A stretch of DNA of 64,000 nucleotides from NCBI RefSeq assembly GCF_003172955.1, contig NZ_QGKR01000178.1:1-64000 (forward strand), written 5' to 3'. How positions within the stretch are numbered: the first letter of the stretch is position 1; the number at the start of each line of letters is the position of its first letter. A program made the translations under genes and the position numbers. Below the pieces are notes generated by a model. That model was not told where the DNA came from. It ran no database searches and saw nothing but the letters and a program-made list of their open reading frames with translations. The stretch is from Micromonospora acroterricola (GTDB lineage: Bacteria; Actinomycetota; Actinomycetes; Mycobacteriales; Micromonosporaceae). Positions 52,142 through 60,988 of the stretch are shown piece after piece.

Positions 52142-53281
52142 TCAGCCCAGCAGAGCGCCCCACGGCTGGCCGGCGGGCACCGACGCGGCGGCCAGCACCC
52201 GGCCGTTGGCGGCGTACCTGACCAGCCGGTACGCCGGTGCGCCGTCGGCCGGCGTACCCGTCTTGACCTGGACCACCAGGCCGCCGTCGGCCAGGACGAC
52301 CCCGTCGGTGGCTTGGCCGTGCCCGGTCGGCTGCTTCCACGCCGGGTCCAACGGCGCCAACTCGGTGACGGCCCCGCTGGCGGCGTCGAGTCGGTAGTTG
52401 CGGAACCGCCAGCCGCAGCTGCATCCCCCCGGGCTGGTCGTGTGTGCGCTGATCACCAGCGTCCGGCCGTTGCCGGAGATCGCAGCCACCCCGCCGATGA
52501 CGAGGCCGGCAGGGATGCGCGGGCCGATCGAGCGGGTGTCGCCACGTTCGTTGCGAATGCGCACCGTCCGATCGGTGAACTGGGCGATCCATCCGCCGGA
52601 CACCGTCGGGCACTTCGCCTGGTGGGTGGCGAGCACCTTCCGCCCGGTCCCGTCGGCGTTGACCGCGATGAGGGTCATGTCCTTCTCCCCGCCCAGGCCG
52701 TACAGCACCCGACCCGAGTCGAGCCAGCTCGGCGCGCAGGCCTGCTGACCCTGGGTCGGGATGGCGTGCCGCTTCGTGCCGTCGAACCCGCTGATCACCA
52801 GCCGACCGGCGGACTCTTCCAGCCAGGTCGCCCGCCGGCCGTCCGGCGAGATGGCGAGCGGGCTGATGATGGCCTTGCCGTTGTAGGGGCGGCCCTCGCG
52901 TACCAACTGCCAGCTCCCACCGGGGGTACGCCGCCAGATCCGGGCCGGGTCGTTCTGCTTCTGGCCGTGCTCCTCGGCGGTGTACCAGGTCAGCTGCGGC
53001 CACTGCGGCGAGCCGACGGCCGGGCGGGCCGACGCGACGGCCGGCGCCGCCGAAGCCGCATCCGGCACGGAGCCGCCCGTGCCGGCGGCCGAGGTGTCAC
53101 CGCTCGCGGGAACGGGGGTGGCGGTGGCCGTTTCGGCCGGAGCAGGCGTGGCCTTCGGGTCGGCGGTGCCGCAGGCAGCAGCACCGAACGTCAGGAGCAG
53201 CAGGGCGGCCGTACCGGCGAGCGCGCCGGAACGGCGGGCCGAGGCGGGACGGGTGGTGTGGGTGAACGGGCCGAGACTCAT
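52142..53281 (-). CDS. TolB/WD40-like beta-propeller lipoprotein
   Basis: 379 residues from ATG 53281 with AGAGGA about eight bases upstream. The N-terminal segment (LAGTAALLLLTFGAAACG) looks like a lipoprotein signal with a weak lipobox. An Ala/Pro/Thr-rich linker leads to a six-bladed-type propeller with repeats such as LAISPDGRRATWLEES, SWLDSGRVLYGLG, GVAAISGNGRTLVISAH and LADGGLVVQVKTG. It has the same length and layout as the protein encoded by the sigma-factor-linked gene at 53.5 kb, suggesting paralogues. Probably an extracytoplasmic sensor or scaffold. Confidence 0.8.
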   Translation of the reverse strand: MSLGPFTHTTRPASARRSGALAGTAALLLLTFGAAACGTADPKATPAPAETATATPVPASGDTSAAGTGGSVPDAASAAPAVASARPAVGSPQWPQLTWYTAEEHGQKQNDPARIWRRTPGGSWQLVREGRPYNGKAIISPLAISPDGRRATWLEESAGRLVISGFDGTKRHAIPTQGQQACAPSWLDSGRVLYGLGGEKDMTLIAVNADGTGRKVLATHQAKCPTVSGGWIAQFTDRTVRIRNERGDTRSIGPRIPAGLVIGGVAAISGNGRTLVISAHTTSPGGCSCGWRFRNYRLDAASGAVTELAPLDPAWKQPTGHGQATDGVVLADGGLVVQVKTGTPADGAPAYRLVRYAANGRVLAAASVPAGQPWGALLG

Positions 53282-53463
53282 CGTTTCCATCCTCTGTGGA
53301 GGCTTACCGTGCCTGACACCACCCAAGACGACCCCTGGCCGTGGCGAGTTGCCGCCGCAGCGCGCCACTACCGGACAGTCGGATCCGCTCGCACCGGCAA
53401 CCTTTTCCGCAGTTCACCGACGGTGATCAGCGCCGTCCCGTCGACGGTGCGCGGACGCAGAAA

Positions 53464-53491
53464 GGGCGGGCCACCCGAGGGTGGCCCGCCC
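53464..53491 (-). terminator. Hairpin terminator of the sigma-factor operon
   Basis: A 12-bp GC stem with tetraloop followed by TTT on the minus strand, 15-43 bases after the membrane propeller gene. Confidence 0.82.
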
Positions 53492-53506
53492 ACCTCGCGC
53501 TGATCG

Positions 53507-54685
53507 TCAATCGACGACGGCCAGAATCTGCATGTCCTTCAGGCTCGCCGGCTCGGCGGTCTCGGAGATCTTCTTTCCGTCCTCGTCCACCAGCAGCACC
53601 GCGTACCCGCTGCCGGCCTGCACTCGCACGACCATGGAGCCGTCGGTCTGGAAGTAGACCTGCCGTAGGGTGCGCCCACCCAGTGGCAAGGTGACCTGCT
53701 TGCCAGTGCGGGTGTCCAGCACCACGTTGACCCGCAGATCGCGAGCGACGTCGCCGGCGTCCCCCCCACCCATGTTGCGACGCAGCAGTGCGACCCGGGA
53801 GCCGTTCGGGGCGAGACTGACGACGTCGTCGGTGCTCCAACCGTCCCGGGAAAAGCCAGGGACGACTCGTTTCTTCGTGCCGTCCGCACCGTAGAGCGTG
53901 ACCCCGTAGTCGGTGGTCAGAGCGATGGTCCTACCGTCCGCCGACCAGACGGCGTTGCAAGCCGCAGGTTCGCTGGCCCACCAGCGCACCGTCATCTCTG
54001 CCGAGCGCAGGTCCAGCATGCCGAACCGACCGGGTCCGCCCGGTTCTGCCAACTCGCGGAACAGCAACTGCCGCCGGTCCGGCGACCAGGCCGCGCCGAC
54101 GCAATACGGATCGACATTCGAGCGGATCTGTTGCTTGCCCGAGCCGTCGGCGTCGGCGACGACGAGGTTGTTGTTGCTGTCCACCCAAGCCACCCGGTGG
54201 CCGTCCGACGAGACGCTCATGTTGCCCTTGAACGCGATGTCGGGCAGCGCCAGCAGCTGTACCGTACTGCCGCCGGGACGCCAGGACCGCAGGATCGCGG
54301 TCTTCACCCGGGTCACATCGGCGGGGCCATAGAAGAGCTTGCCGAACTGCACGGACGGGGTGTTCGTGCCCGACCCGCCGCTGGGCGGGGCGCCGGAGGG
54401 ATCGTCGGCGCTGGTGGAGGGCGTCGGGGTGGGCGACTGATTTGGCGTCGGGGTCGCGGTGACCGACGGGGTGTCAGCCGGCAGCGGAGGCGCGGTCTGG
54501 TCCGGTCGGATGGCGAAGGCGGTGCCGGTCGCCGCGGCGATCAGCACCAGCGCGGCGGCCGACGTGGCCACCGCCCGTTGGATGCCGAGCCGGCGGGACG
54601 TGCGCAGCGTACGGTCCCTCAGGTCGACCGCGGTGACCTCGTCGGCCAGGGCGGCCAGGTCGAGCCGGAGGCGCTGGTCGTTCAT
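53507..54685 (-). CDS. Membrane-anchored beta-propeller protein co-encoded with ECF sigma factor
   Basis: 392 residues from ATG 54685, overlapping the sigma factor stop (ATGA). The N-terminus (MNDQRLRLDLAALADEVTAVDLRDRTLRTSRRLGIQR) is cytoplasmic and helical, followed by one transmembrane helix (about 37-58), a Pro/Thr/Ser-rich stalk and a propeller-like domain (SVSSDGHRVAWVDSNNNLVVADADGSGKQQIR, WSPDRRQLLFRELAEPGG, WSADGRTIALTTDYGVTLYGADG). The position and topology (cytoplasmic N-terminal helix, membrane helix, extracytoplasmic sensor) are those of an anti-sigma factor, but the N-terminal part does not show the zinc-binding HxxxCxxC motif, so this is inference. Confidence 0.83.
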   Translation of the reverse strand: MNDQRLRLDLAALADEVTAVDLRDRTLRTSRRLGIQRAVATSAAALVLIAAATGTAFAIRPDQTAPPLPADTPSVTATPTPNQSPTPTPSTSADDPSGAPPSGGSGTNTPSVQFGKLFYGPADVTRVKTAILRSWRPGGSTVQLLALPDIAFKGNMSVSSDGHRVAWVDSNNNLVVADADGSGKQQIRSNVDPYCVGAAWSPDRRQLLFRELAEPGGPGRFGMLDLRSAEMTVRWWASEPAACNAVWSADGRTIALTTDYGVTLYGADGTKKRVVPGFSRDGWSTDDVVSLAPNGSRVALLRRNMGGGDAGDVARDLRVNVVLDTRTGKQVTLPLGGRTLRQVYFQTDGSMVVRVQAGSGYAVLLVDEDGKKISETAEPASLKDMQILAVVD

Positions 54686-55212
54686 CGGGTGCTCCCTTCC
54701 AGGACGTACAGCTCGGCGAGTTCGGGTGCGACGGCGCGCAGCCTGGCCAGTGACTTGGCCGTCTGGCTCTTCACGGTGCCGACCGTGACGCCGAGCAGGT
54801 CCGCCGCCTCCGCCTCGGTGCGGTCCTCGAAGAACCGCAGCACCAGCACGGCACGTTGCTTCGGGGAGAGCTTCGCCAGCGCCGCCCGTAGGGTGAGCCG
54901 CAGACTGGTCTGGTGGGCGTGGTCCGGGGCCGAGTCGCCTCCGCGTGGCTCGGGCAGGTCGCCCGGCATCGACTCGGGAACCCGGCGCCGCCGCCACCAG
55001 GAGACCTGCAGGTGGTACATGGTCTTGCGGGTGTACGCCTCGGCGTTGCCGCTGTGGTGCAGTCGGTTCCATGACCGGTGTGTTCGCGCCAGGGCCGACT
55101 GGACGAGGTCCTCGGCCAGGTGCTGATCTCCGGTCAGCAGGTACGCCGAGCGCAGCAGCGCGGGGGTGCGGGTACGGACGAACGAGTCGAACTCACTCAG
55201 CAGAGGGTCCAC
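54682..55212 (-). CDS. SigE-family ECF RNA polymerase sigma factor
   Basis: A 176-residue group-4 sigma factor from GTG 55212. Region 2 (about 8-70): FDSFVRTRTPALLRSAYLLTGDQHLAEDLVQSALARTHRSWNRL, with the minus-10-binding helix; region 4 (about 108-165): LRAALAKLSPKQRAVLVLRFFEDRTEAEAADLLGVTVGTVKSQTAKSLARLRA. It belongs to the SigE-type ECF group very common in Micromonospora and Streptomyces. The coupled downstream membrane protein is its probable regulatory partner. Target promoters are not evident. Confidence 0.94.
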   Translation of the reverse strand: MDPLLSEFDSFVRTRTPALLRSAYLLTGDQHLAEDLVQSALARTHRSWNRLHHSGNAEAYTRKTMYHLQVSWWRRRRVPESMPGDLPEPRGGDSAPDHAHQTSLRLTLRAALAKLSPKQRAVLVLRFFEDRTEAEAADLLGVTVGTVKSQTAKSLARLRAVAPELAELYVLEGSTR

Positions 55213-55305
55213 ACGGGCCGATCCTTCGGGTAGTGATGCGGGGTGATGTGCTGCCTCCCCAGACGCGAGCCGGGGCAGCGATGGTTGCCACCCCGATGCC
55301 GACGA

Positions 55306-55653
55306 TCATCGGTCCGGCTCGACGATCGGTCGGCGGTACGGCCCCCACGCGACGAACCGCTCGAACAGCTCGCGCGGGGTCGGGCCGTCGTGCGGATTCA
55401 ACCGGAACAGGTCGTGCGTCGCCTCGTGGTAGAGCCCGGAGAGGTAGATGGCCAGGTCGACGTGGTGATTGTCGTACTCGACCTTGAGCAGCAGCCGCGC
55501 CTCCGCGCAGGGCCAGGGCAGCCCGCAGGCCCGGCACAGCCACAGCGGACGGATCGGTAGGTGCGGCCGGTGGCCCGGCGGGTACGGCCGGGGCCGGTCG
55601 GCGTGCGGACCGAGCCGGGGTACGGGCAGTTCGTCGGACAGGCGCTTGCGCAT
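55306..55653 (-). CDS. Conserved hypothetical actinomycete protein linked to XRE/DUF397 pairs
   Basis: 115 residues from ATG 55653 with GGAGG five bases upstream. It has CRACGLPWPCAEAR (three Cys, possible metal or structural site), then LLLKVEYDNHHVDLAIYLSGLYHEATHDL and a C-terminal ELFERFVAWGPYRR. Small proteins with the same W-x-C-x-x-C-G-x-P-W-P-C signature are found beside XRE/DUF397 regulators in many actinomycetes. Function unknown. It is divergent from the XRE gene at 55.8 kb. Confidence 0.78.
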   Translation of the reverse strand: MRKRLSDELPVPRLGPHADRPRPYPPGHRPHLPIRPLWLCRACGLPWPCAEARLLLKVEYDNHHVDLAIYLSGLYHEATHDLFRLNPHDGPTPRELFERFVAWGPYRRPIVEPDR

Positions 55654-55800
55654 CTCGACCTCCTTCTGGTGCTCCGTGACACTCTGCTGATGGAGGCACT
55701 ACTGTCGGAAGGCATTGACGGCGGTCGGGGCGAGGCCGGGCTGGTCCCCGGCGCTCGTCCGGACCGGCCGGGGAAAACGCCGAAAGAGCGTGGAGGAAGT

Positions 55801-56604
55801 GTGGAAGGTGAACCAACCGCGGAGCTGATCCGGGCGCAGCTCCGGCGGCTTCGACTCAGGGCCGAGCTGAGTCAGGAGGAGTTCGGGAAGCTCGTCCACT
55901 TCTCGGGCTCGCAGGTGTCCGCCGTCGAGCTGGGTCAGCGCCCGCTCGACCGGTTCTTCCTCCGGCGGGCGGACGAGGTGCTGGGCACGGGCGGGCTGCT
56001 GATGTCGCTGCTCAAGCTGGCCGAGCGCGACGGGCAGCCGAGCTGGCTCCGACCGTGGCTGGAAGCCGAACGCCAGGCCCAGCAGATGCGGTGTTACCAG
56101 CCGACCATCGTTCCGGGATTGCTCCAGACGGAGAATTACGCCCGGGCAGTGATTCGGAGCGACAACACGATCAGCGGCGATGAGGTGGAGAAGCGTCTCG
56201 CGGTCCGGATGGATCGGCAAACTCTCCTCTGCCAGGCCGACCCGCCCGTGTACGTCGCCGTCGTCGAGGAAACCGTTCTGCGCCGTGCCGACGAGAGTTT
56301 CCAAGCGCTCATGGCGGAGCAGGTGACGCGTCTTGTCGAGTGTGCGGACCGCCCGCACATCAGCATCCACATCATCCCGTCCGACATCCCGATGCACGTC
56401 GGACTGGTGGGCCCGTTCGCTCTGGCGCGAGGTGGCGACGGTGGCTGGGTTGGCCATCTGGAGACTCAGCTCGGCGGCGAGGTGGTCGACAGGGACGAGG
56501 ATGTGGCTATCCTGCTGGCCAGGTGGGAGAGCGTCCGCAGTCAAGCACTGTCCCAGCGGCAGTCGGTCGAGCTGATGAAGGAAGTGATGACGTCATGGAG
56601 CTGA
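55801..56604 (+). CDS. XRE-family regulator with DUF5753 domain (second copy)
   Basis: 267 residues from GTG 55801, with GGAGG four bases upstream. HTH at about 10-65 (LIRAQLRRLRLRAELSQEEFGKLVHFSGSQVSAVELGQRP), DUF5753 domain from about 85 (EAERQAQQMRCYQPTIVPGLLQTENYARAVIRS, VAVVEETVLRRADESFQALMAEQ). Same family as the regulator at 12.5 kb but only moderately similar. It overlaps the DUF397 gene by ten bases. It may control its own operon and developmental genes, by analogy with WhiJ-type pairs. Confidence 0.93.
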   Translation: MEGEPTAELIRAQLRRLRLRAELSQEEFGKLVHFSGSQVSAVELGQRPLDRFFLRRADEVLGTGGLLMSLLKLAERDGQPSWLRPWLEAERQAQQMRCYQPTIVPGLLQTENYARAVIRSDNTISGDEVEKRLAVRMDRQTLLCQADPPVYVAVVEETVLRRADESFQALMAEQVTRLVECADRPHISIHIIPSDIPMHVGLVGPFALARGGDGGWVGHLETQLGGEVVDRDEDVAILLARWESVRSQALSQRQSVELMKEVMTSWS

Positions 56605-56780
56605 TCGGCGCTACCTGGCGCAAGTCCACCCGCAGCGGCACACAGGGCGACTGCGTCGAGGTGGCCGACAACCTCGTCGGCGTCGTCGGTGTGCGGGACA
56701 GCAAGGACCCGGCCGGTCCGGTGCTCACCTTCGACCCGCACTCCTGGCGAGCGTTCGTCATCTCTGCCAAGCGACGCTGA
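56595..56780 (+). CDS. DUF397 small protein (second copy)
   Basis: 61 residues from ATG 56595, overlapping the XRE stop. The full DUF397 pattern is present: ATWRKSTRSG, CVEVADN, VGVRDSKD, LTFDPHSWRAFV. It lacks the N-terminal extension of the first copy at 12.3 kb. The tight overlap indicates co-translation with the XRE regulator. Confidence 0.9.
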   Translation: MELIGATWRKSTRSGTQGDCVEVADNLVGVVGVRDSKDPAGPVLTFDPHSWRAFVISAKRR

Positions 56781-56903
56781 CTCGCCGCACCGAAGCTGAT
56801 CCATCCGGGTTCCCGGAATCCGGGGCATCCCTGCCACCCGGACACCCCGACATCACGTCCGAATTGGGTCGCTCATCCATCGCACGGGTCATAGGCTGCG
56901 CGA

Positions 56904-58673
56904 ATGCTGCTACGCATGTCGACCCTGTTGCTGCGGACCCTGCGCGAGGACCCGGCCGACGCCGAGGTGCCGAGCCACCGGCTCCTGCTGCGCGCCGGCT
57001 ACATCCGTCGCGCCGCACCGGGCGGCTACACCTGGCTGCCGCTGGGCAAGCTGGTGCTGGACCGGATCACCGAGGTGGTGCGTGGCGAGCTGATCGCGAT
57101 CGGCGACCAGGAGGTGCACTTCCCGGCGCTGCTGCCGGCGGAGCCCTACCGGACCAGCGGCCGGTGGACGGAGTACGGCGACGACATCTTCACCCTCGCC
57201 GACCGGCGCGGCGCCGAGCACCTGTTGGCGCCCACCCACGAGGAGCTGGCGGCGCTGCTGGTGAAGGACCTGTTCAGCTCGTACCGGGACTTCCCCGTGA
57301 CGCTGTTCCAGGTGCAGACGAAGTTCCGCGACGAGGCCCGGCCCCGGGCGGGGTTGCTGCGCGGCCGGGAGTTCCTGATGAAGGACGCGTACTCCTTCGA
57401 CCTGGACGACGCGGGGCTGCGCGACGCGTACGGACGGCACCGGGCGGCGTACCGGCGGATCTTCGACCGGCTGGGTCTGGACTACGCGGTGGTGCACGCG
57501 ATGTCCGGGGCGATGGGCGGCTCGGCGTCGGAGGAGTTCCTGGCCGCGACTCCGGTCGGCGAGGACACCTTCGTCGGCTGCACCGCCTGCAACTACGCGG
57601 CGAACACCGAGGCGGTCACCACCCGGGCTCCGGCCGCCGGCGACCCGGCCGCGGGGCCGGCCGCCGAGGTGCACGACACTCCCGAGACCCCGACGATCGC
57701 CGGCCTCGTGGAGCTGGCCAACACCCGCCGCCTGGGTGGCCGCGACGGCTGGACGGCCGCCGACACCCTGAAGAACGTCGTCCTGTCCGTGCGGCAGCCG
57801 GGCGCGGAGCAAGCGGAGCCGCTGGTGATCGGGGTTCCCGGTGACCGCGAGGTCGACCTGAAGCGGGTGGGCGCCGCGCTGCACCCCGCCCAGGTGGCCG
57901 TCTTCGAGGAGTGGGCCGACCATCCGGAGCTGGTGCGCGGGTACATCGGGCCGCAACTGCTCGACAAGCTGGGCATCCGCTACCTGGTCGATCCGCGGGT
58001 GGTGCCCGGCTCGGCCTGGTTGACCGGGGCGAACGAGCCGGGCCGGCACGCGACGGACGTGGTCTGCGGGCGGGACTTCACGCCCGACGGCACGATCGAG
58101 GCCGCCGAGGTACGCGCCGGCGACCCCTGCCCGGCCTGCGACCCCGGCGAGCTGACCATCCGGCGGGGCATCGAGATCGGGCACATCTTCCAGCTCGGCC
58201 GCCGGTTCACCGACGCGTTCGCGGTCGACGTGCTCGGCCCCGCGGGCAAGCCGGTCCGGCCGACCATGGGCTGCTACGGCATCGGGGTGTCCCGTGCGGT
58301 GGCGGCGATCGCCGAGCAGCACCACGACGACCGGGGGCTGGTCTGGCCGGCGGCGGTCGCGCCGTGTGACGTACACCTGGTCGTGGCGGGCAAGGGGCCG
58401 CAGCTCGACGCGGCGCTGGAGCTCGGCGGGCGGCTCGCCGCCGCCGGCCTGCGGGTGCTGGTCGACGACCGGACGCACGTCTCGGCCGGGGTGAAGTTCA
58501 CCGACGCCGAGCTGATCGGCATCCCGCGCGCCGTCGTGGTCGGCCGCCGGCTCGCCGAGGGGTACGTCGAGCTGCGCGAGCGGGCCGGCGACGGGCGCGT
58601 CGAGCTGCCGCTGGAGGGTGTGGTGGAACGGTTGGTCGACGAGGTGCGCCGGGAACGTGGGAACGTGGTGTAG
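56904..58673 (+). CDS. proS: Prolyl-tRNA synthetase
   Basis: 589 residues, bacterial ProRS with the INS editing domain. Class II motif 2 ([26 protein letters not shown]) and motif 3 ([21 protein letters not shown]) are intact; the insertion domain spans about 225-385 and includes the conserved editing lysine region DTLKNVVLS. The C-terminal anticodon-binding domain spans about 480-589. It aminoacylates tRNA-Pro in the cytoplasm and edits mischarged alanine. ATG 56904 or ATG 56916 are both possible. A stand-alone YbaK-type deacylase lies 2 kb downstream. No other translation genes are nearby. Confidence 0.97.
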   Translation: MLLRMSTLLLRTLREDPADAEVPSHRLLLRAGYIRRAAPGGYTWLPLGKLVLDRITEVVRGELIAIGDQEVHFPALLPAEPYRTSGRWTEYGDDIFTLADRRGAEHLLAPTHEELAALLVKDLFSSYRDFPVTLFQVQTKFRDEARPRAGLLRGREFLMKDAYSFDLDDAGLRDAYGRHRAAYRRIFDRLGLDYAVVHAMSGAMGGSASEEFLAATPVGEDTFVGCTACNYAANTEAVTTRAPAAGDPAAGPAAEVHDTPETPTIAGLVELANTRRLGGRDGWTAADTLKNVVLSVRQPGAEQAEPLVIGVPGDREVDLKRVGAALHPAQVAVFEEWADHPELVRGYIGPQLLDKLGIRYLVDPRVVPGSAWLTGANEPGRHATDVVCGRDFTPDGTIEAAEVRAGDPCPACDPGELTIRRGIEIGHIFQLGRRFTDAFAVDVLGPAGKPVRPTMGCYGIGVSRAVAAIAEQHHDDRGLVWPAAVAPCDVHLVVAGKGPQLDAALELGGRLAAAGLRVLVDDRTHVSAGVKFTDAELIGIPRAVVVGRRLAEGYVELRERAGDGRVELPLEGVVERLVDEVRRERGNVV

Positions 58674-58730
58674 CCACCGCGTCACGGGGTACCGCAGTTC
58701 GATCGGGTGGAAACGCTTTCGGAGGCTCTC

Positions 58731-59156
58731 ATGACCGGTTACCGGGTCAGTGACGTGATGACCAAGCAGGTGGTCTACCTGCCGGCGGAGACCACCCTGG
58801 ACGAGGCGGCCAGGGTGATGAAGGAGGCGGACATCGGCGACGTGGTGGTCACCGACGGCGCCAGCCTCGCCGGCATGCTCACGGACCGGGACATCGTGGT
58901 GCGGGCGGTGGCCGAGAACAGCTCACCGGCGGCGACCACCATCGGCTCGATCGTCACCCGCGAGGTGGTCATGATCGAGCAGCACTGCACGGCGGGCGAG
59001 GCGGCGGCGTTGATGCGGGAGCGGGGCATCCGGCGGGTGCTGGTCTGCGACACCGACCGCAAGCTGGTCGGCATCGTCTCGCTCGGCGACCTGGCCATGC
59101 AGCTCGACCCGACCAGCGCCCTCAGCGAGATCAGCGAGCAGTCCCCGACCGTCTGA
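58731..59156 (+). CDS. CBS-domain protein
   Basis: 141 residues from ATG 58731 with GGAGG five bases upstream. Two CBS motifs (about 8-65 and 72-130) form one Bateman module: VSDVMTKQVVYLPAETTLDEAARVMKEADIGDVVVTDG and SIVTREVVMIEQHCTAGEAAALMRERGIRRVLVCDTD. It probably binds adenine nucleotides and acts as a stand-alone energy or stress sensor. Similar proteins (hypoxic response protein 1 type) are abundant in actinobacteria. Confidence 0.93.
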   Translation: MTGYRVSDVMTKQVVYLPAETTLDEAARVMKEADIGDVVVTDGASLAGMLTDRDIVVRAVAENSSPAATTIGSIVTREVVMIEQHCTAGEAAALMRERGIRRVLVCDTDRKLVGIVSLGDLAMQLDPTSALSEISEQSPTV

Positions 59157-59197
59157 GGCGCGGGGAAGCCCCTCGTCGGCAGCGGTAGCCTCGACGC

Positions 59198-59623
59198 ATG
59201 GCTGACATGCCGGCCCGACTGGCCGAGATCGTCGACGAGTTCGCCGCCGCTCCCCGGGACCTGGTGCTGGAGATGCTCCTGGAGTACGCGGACGTCATCC
59301 CACCGCTGCCCGACGACACCGGACGCGAGGGCATGGAGCAGGTGCCGGAGTGCCAGACGGCGTTCTTCCTGCGCGCCCGGGTCACGCCGGAGGGCGCCGT
59401 CGAGACGCTCTTCGACTGCCCACCGGAGGCGCCGACGACCCGCGCGTTCGCCGGGATCCTCGCCGAAGGGCTGGCCGGCGCGAGCGCCGAGGAGGTGCTG
59501 GCCGTGCCGGACGACCTCTACCAGCGGATGGGCCTGGCGCAGGCGATCAGCCCGCTGCGGGTCCGCGGCGGCACCGCGATCCTGGGCCGACTCAAGCGCC
59601 AGGTCCGGGAACAACTGGGCTGA
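59198..59623 (+). CDS. sufE: SufE-family Fe-S cluster sulfur acceptor
   Basis: A 141-residue SufE-like protein that accepts persulfide from a cysteine desulfurase. The active-site Cys52 is in EQVPECQTAFFLRA; the family end VSxxRxxGxxxML-like part appears as ISPLRVRGGTAILGRLKRQV. No sufS/sufBCD genes are nearby. In actinomycetes this SufE form often sits next to an SseA-type sulfurtransferase; here the sulfurtransferase is 11 kb away, so the pair appears separated. Confidence 0.93.
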   Translation: MADMPARLAEIVDEFAAAPRDLVLEMLLEYADVIPPLPDDTGREGMEQVPECQTAFFLRARVTPEGAVETLFDCPPEAPTTRAFAGILAEGLAGASAEEVLAVPDDLYQRMGLAQAISPLRVRGGTAILGRLKRQVREQLG

Positions 59624-59643
59624 CCTGGAAGTTGGCATCGATC

Positions 59644-60285
59644 ATGGAGATCGAGATCTACGCGGACGTCGTGTGCCCGTGGTGCTACATCGGCAAGCGG
59701 CGGCTGGAGACGGCCCTCGCCAGCTACGACGGCGACGTGACCGTCCGCTACCGGCCGTTCCAGCTCGATCCGTCGCCGGTGGCCGAGCCCCGACCCCTCG
59801 TGGAGGCGATGGCCGCCAAGTTCGGCGGTGCGGAGCGGGCCCGGCAGATGTTCGCCCACGTGACCGAGGTCGCGGCGGGTGACGGCCTCCGGCTCGACTT
59901 CGACCGGGCGGTGATCTCCAACACGTTCGACGCGCACCGGCTGGTCTCGTACGCCACCGACCACGGTCGGGCGGCCGAGATGGTGGAGGCGCTCTACCAG
60001 GCGCACTTCACCCAGGGCGTCGACGTCGGCTCCCGGGAGGCCCTGGCCACGCTGGCCGGGGGCATCGGCCTGGACGCCGCCGACGTGCGCCGGTTCCTCG
60101 ACTCCGACGAGCGCACCGCCGACGTCGCCGCCGAGCTGGCCGCCGCCCGGGAGCTGGGGGTCACCAGCGTGCCGACGTTCGTGCTGGCCGGAAAGTACGC
60201 GGTCACCGGCGCCCAGGAGGCGCAGACGCTGCTCGCCGCACTGGCCGAGGTTGAGCAACGCGAATCCGGGGCGCACACGCACTGA
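59644..60285 (+). CDS. DsbA-family oxidoreductase (FrnE-like)
   Basis: 213 residues from ATG 59644. A cytoplasmic thioredoxin-fold protein with a DsbA-like helical insertion; active site CPWC (Cys11, Cys14) in YADVVCPWCYIGKRR. cis-Pro loop in VTSVPTFVLAGKYAVTGAQ. FrnE and 2-hydroxychromene-2-carboxylate isomerase-like proteins share this architecture. It may act on protein disulfides or in polyketide-like isomerisation; the CxxC argues for thiol-disulfide chemistry. 20 bases downstream of sufE, likely co-transcribed. Confidence 0.92.
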   Translation: MEIEIYADVVCPWCYIGKRRLETALASYDGDVTVRYRPFQLDPSPVAEPRPLVEAMAAKFGGAERARQMFAHVTEVAAGDGLRLDFDRAVISNTFDAHRLVSYATDHGRAAEMVEALYQAHFTQGVDVGSREALATLAGGIGLDAADVRRFLDSDERTADVAAELAAARELGVTSVPTFVLAGKYAVTGAQEAQTLLAALAEVEQRESGAHTH

Positions 60286-60320
60286 GTCGGGCCGCAGCCG
60301 TCCGGCATCGACCGACGTGA

Positions 60321-60336
60321 TGTTTCACGTGCAACG
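60321..60336. promoter_or_regulatory. parS-like ParB-binding site
   Basis: TGTTTCACGTGCAACG matches 14 of 16 positions of the bacterial parS consensus (TGTTTCACGTGAAACA). It lies in the 70-base convergent gap between the dsbA-like and ybaK genes, where such sites are often tolerated. The oriC-proximal fha/pst/pkn operon 54 kb away makes a true parS plausible. Confidence 0.5.
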
Positions 60337-60356
60337 ACATCGATGTCGGTGCCCGG

Positions 60357-60905
60357 TCAGGCTGGCTTGGCCAGTCCCTCCACCACCTGCGCGCCGGGCA
60401 GCGCGCCCAGCGCCGGCCCGGGCAGCGCGAGCTTGCTGTGCCGTACGCCCGATCCGATGATCACGTGCGGGGTGGCGATCACCCGCGCGTCCACCAGGAT
60501 CGGCCACTGCGCCGGCAGCCCGATGGGGGTGATGCCGCCGTACTCCATGCCGGTCAGCTCGACCGCGTCGGCCATCGGGGCGAAGCTCGCCTTGCGGACG
60601 TCCAGCGCCCGGCGGGCCACCCCGTTCACGTCGGCACGGGTGGTTGCCAGGACGATGCAGGCCGCGTAGCGGACCACACCCTCGCGCTTGCCGGCCACCA
60701 CGACGCAGTTGGCCGACACCTCCAGCCCCACCTCGTACGCCGCGCAGAACGCGGCCGTGTCGGCCAGCTCGGCGTCGATCGGCGCGACCAGCACGTCCTC
60801 GACGTCCACCGGCGCGTCGGCGGGCCACTCCGCGATCGCCGCCGCCACGGGCGGGGCGAGCAGGTCGAGGCGGGCGCGGGCCGGTTCGGTCTTCAGCGTT
60901 CCCAT
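60357..60905 (-). CDS. YbaK/EbsC-type aminoacyl-tRNA deacylase
   Basis: 182 residues from ATG 60905 (ATG 60917 is possible). A single-domain protein of the ProRS-editing superfamily. Characteristic strands CVVVAGKREG, the KASFAPMADAVELTGMEYGGITPIGLP segment (conserved GGxxPxG) and VIIGSGVRHSKLALPGPAL. Such proteins hydrolyse Cys- or Ala-tRNA-Pro made by ProRS errors. A ProRS with its own INS domain lies 2 kb away, so this would complement cis editing. Confidence 0.93.
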   Translation of the reverse strand: MGTLKTEPARARLDLLAPPVAAAIAEWPADAPVDVEDVLVAPIDAELADTAAFCAAYEVGLEVSANCVVVAGKREGVVRYAACIVLATTRADVNGVARRALDVRKASFAPMADAVELTGMEYGGITPIGLPAQWPILVDARVIATPHVIIGSGVRHSKLALPGPALGALPGAQVVEGLAKPA

Positions 60906-60988
60906 CACGGGTGGCATCCTCGCACCCGCCGCATCGAACCGCCCGGCGACTCCGGAGCCGCCACGCGGCGCCGCCCGTCCGGGGCTGC

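Noticed and set aside
51183..53003. 606-residue SGNH protein with a long N-terminal extension
   Set aside because: The extension is an out-of-frame reading of the propeller lipoprotein gene; GTG 51950 with GGGAGG upstream is the proper start.
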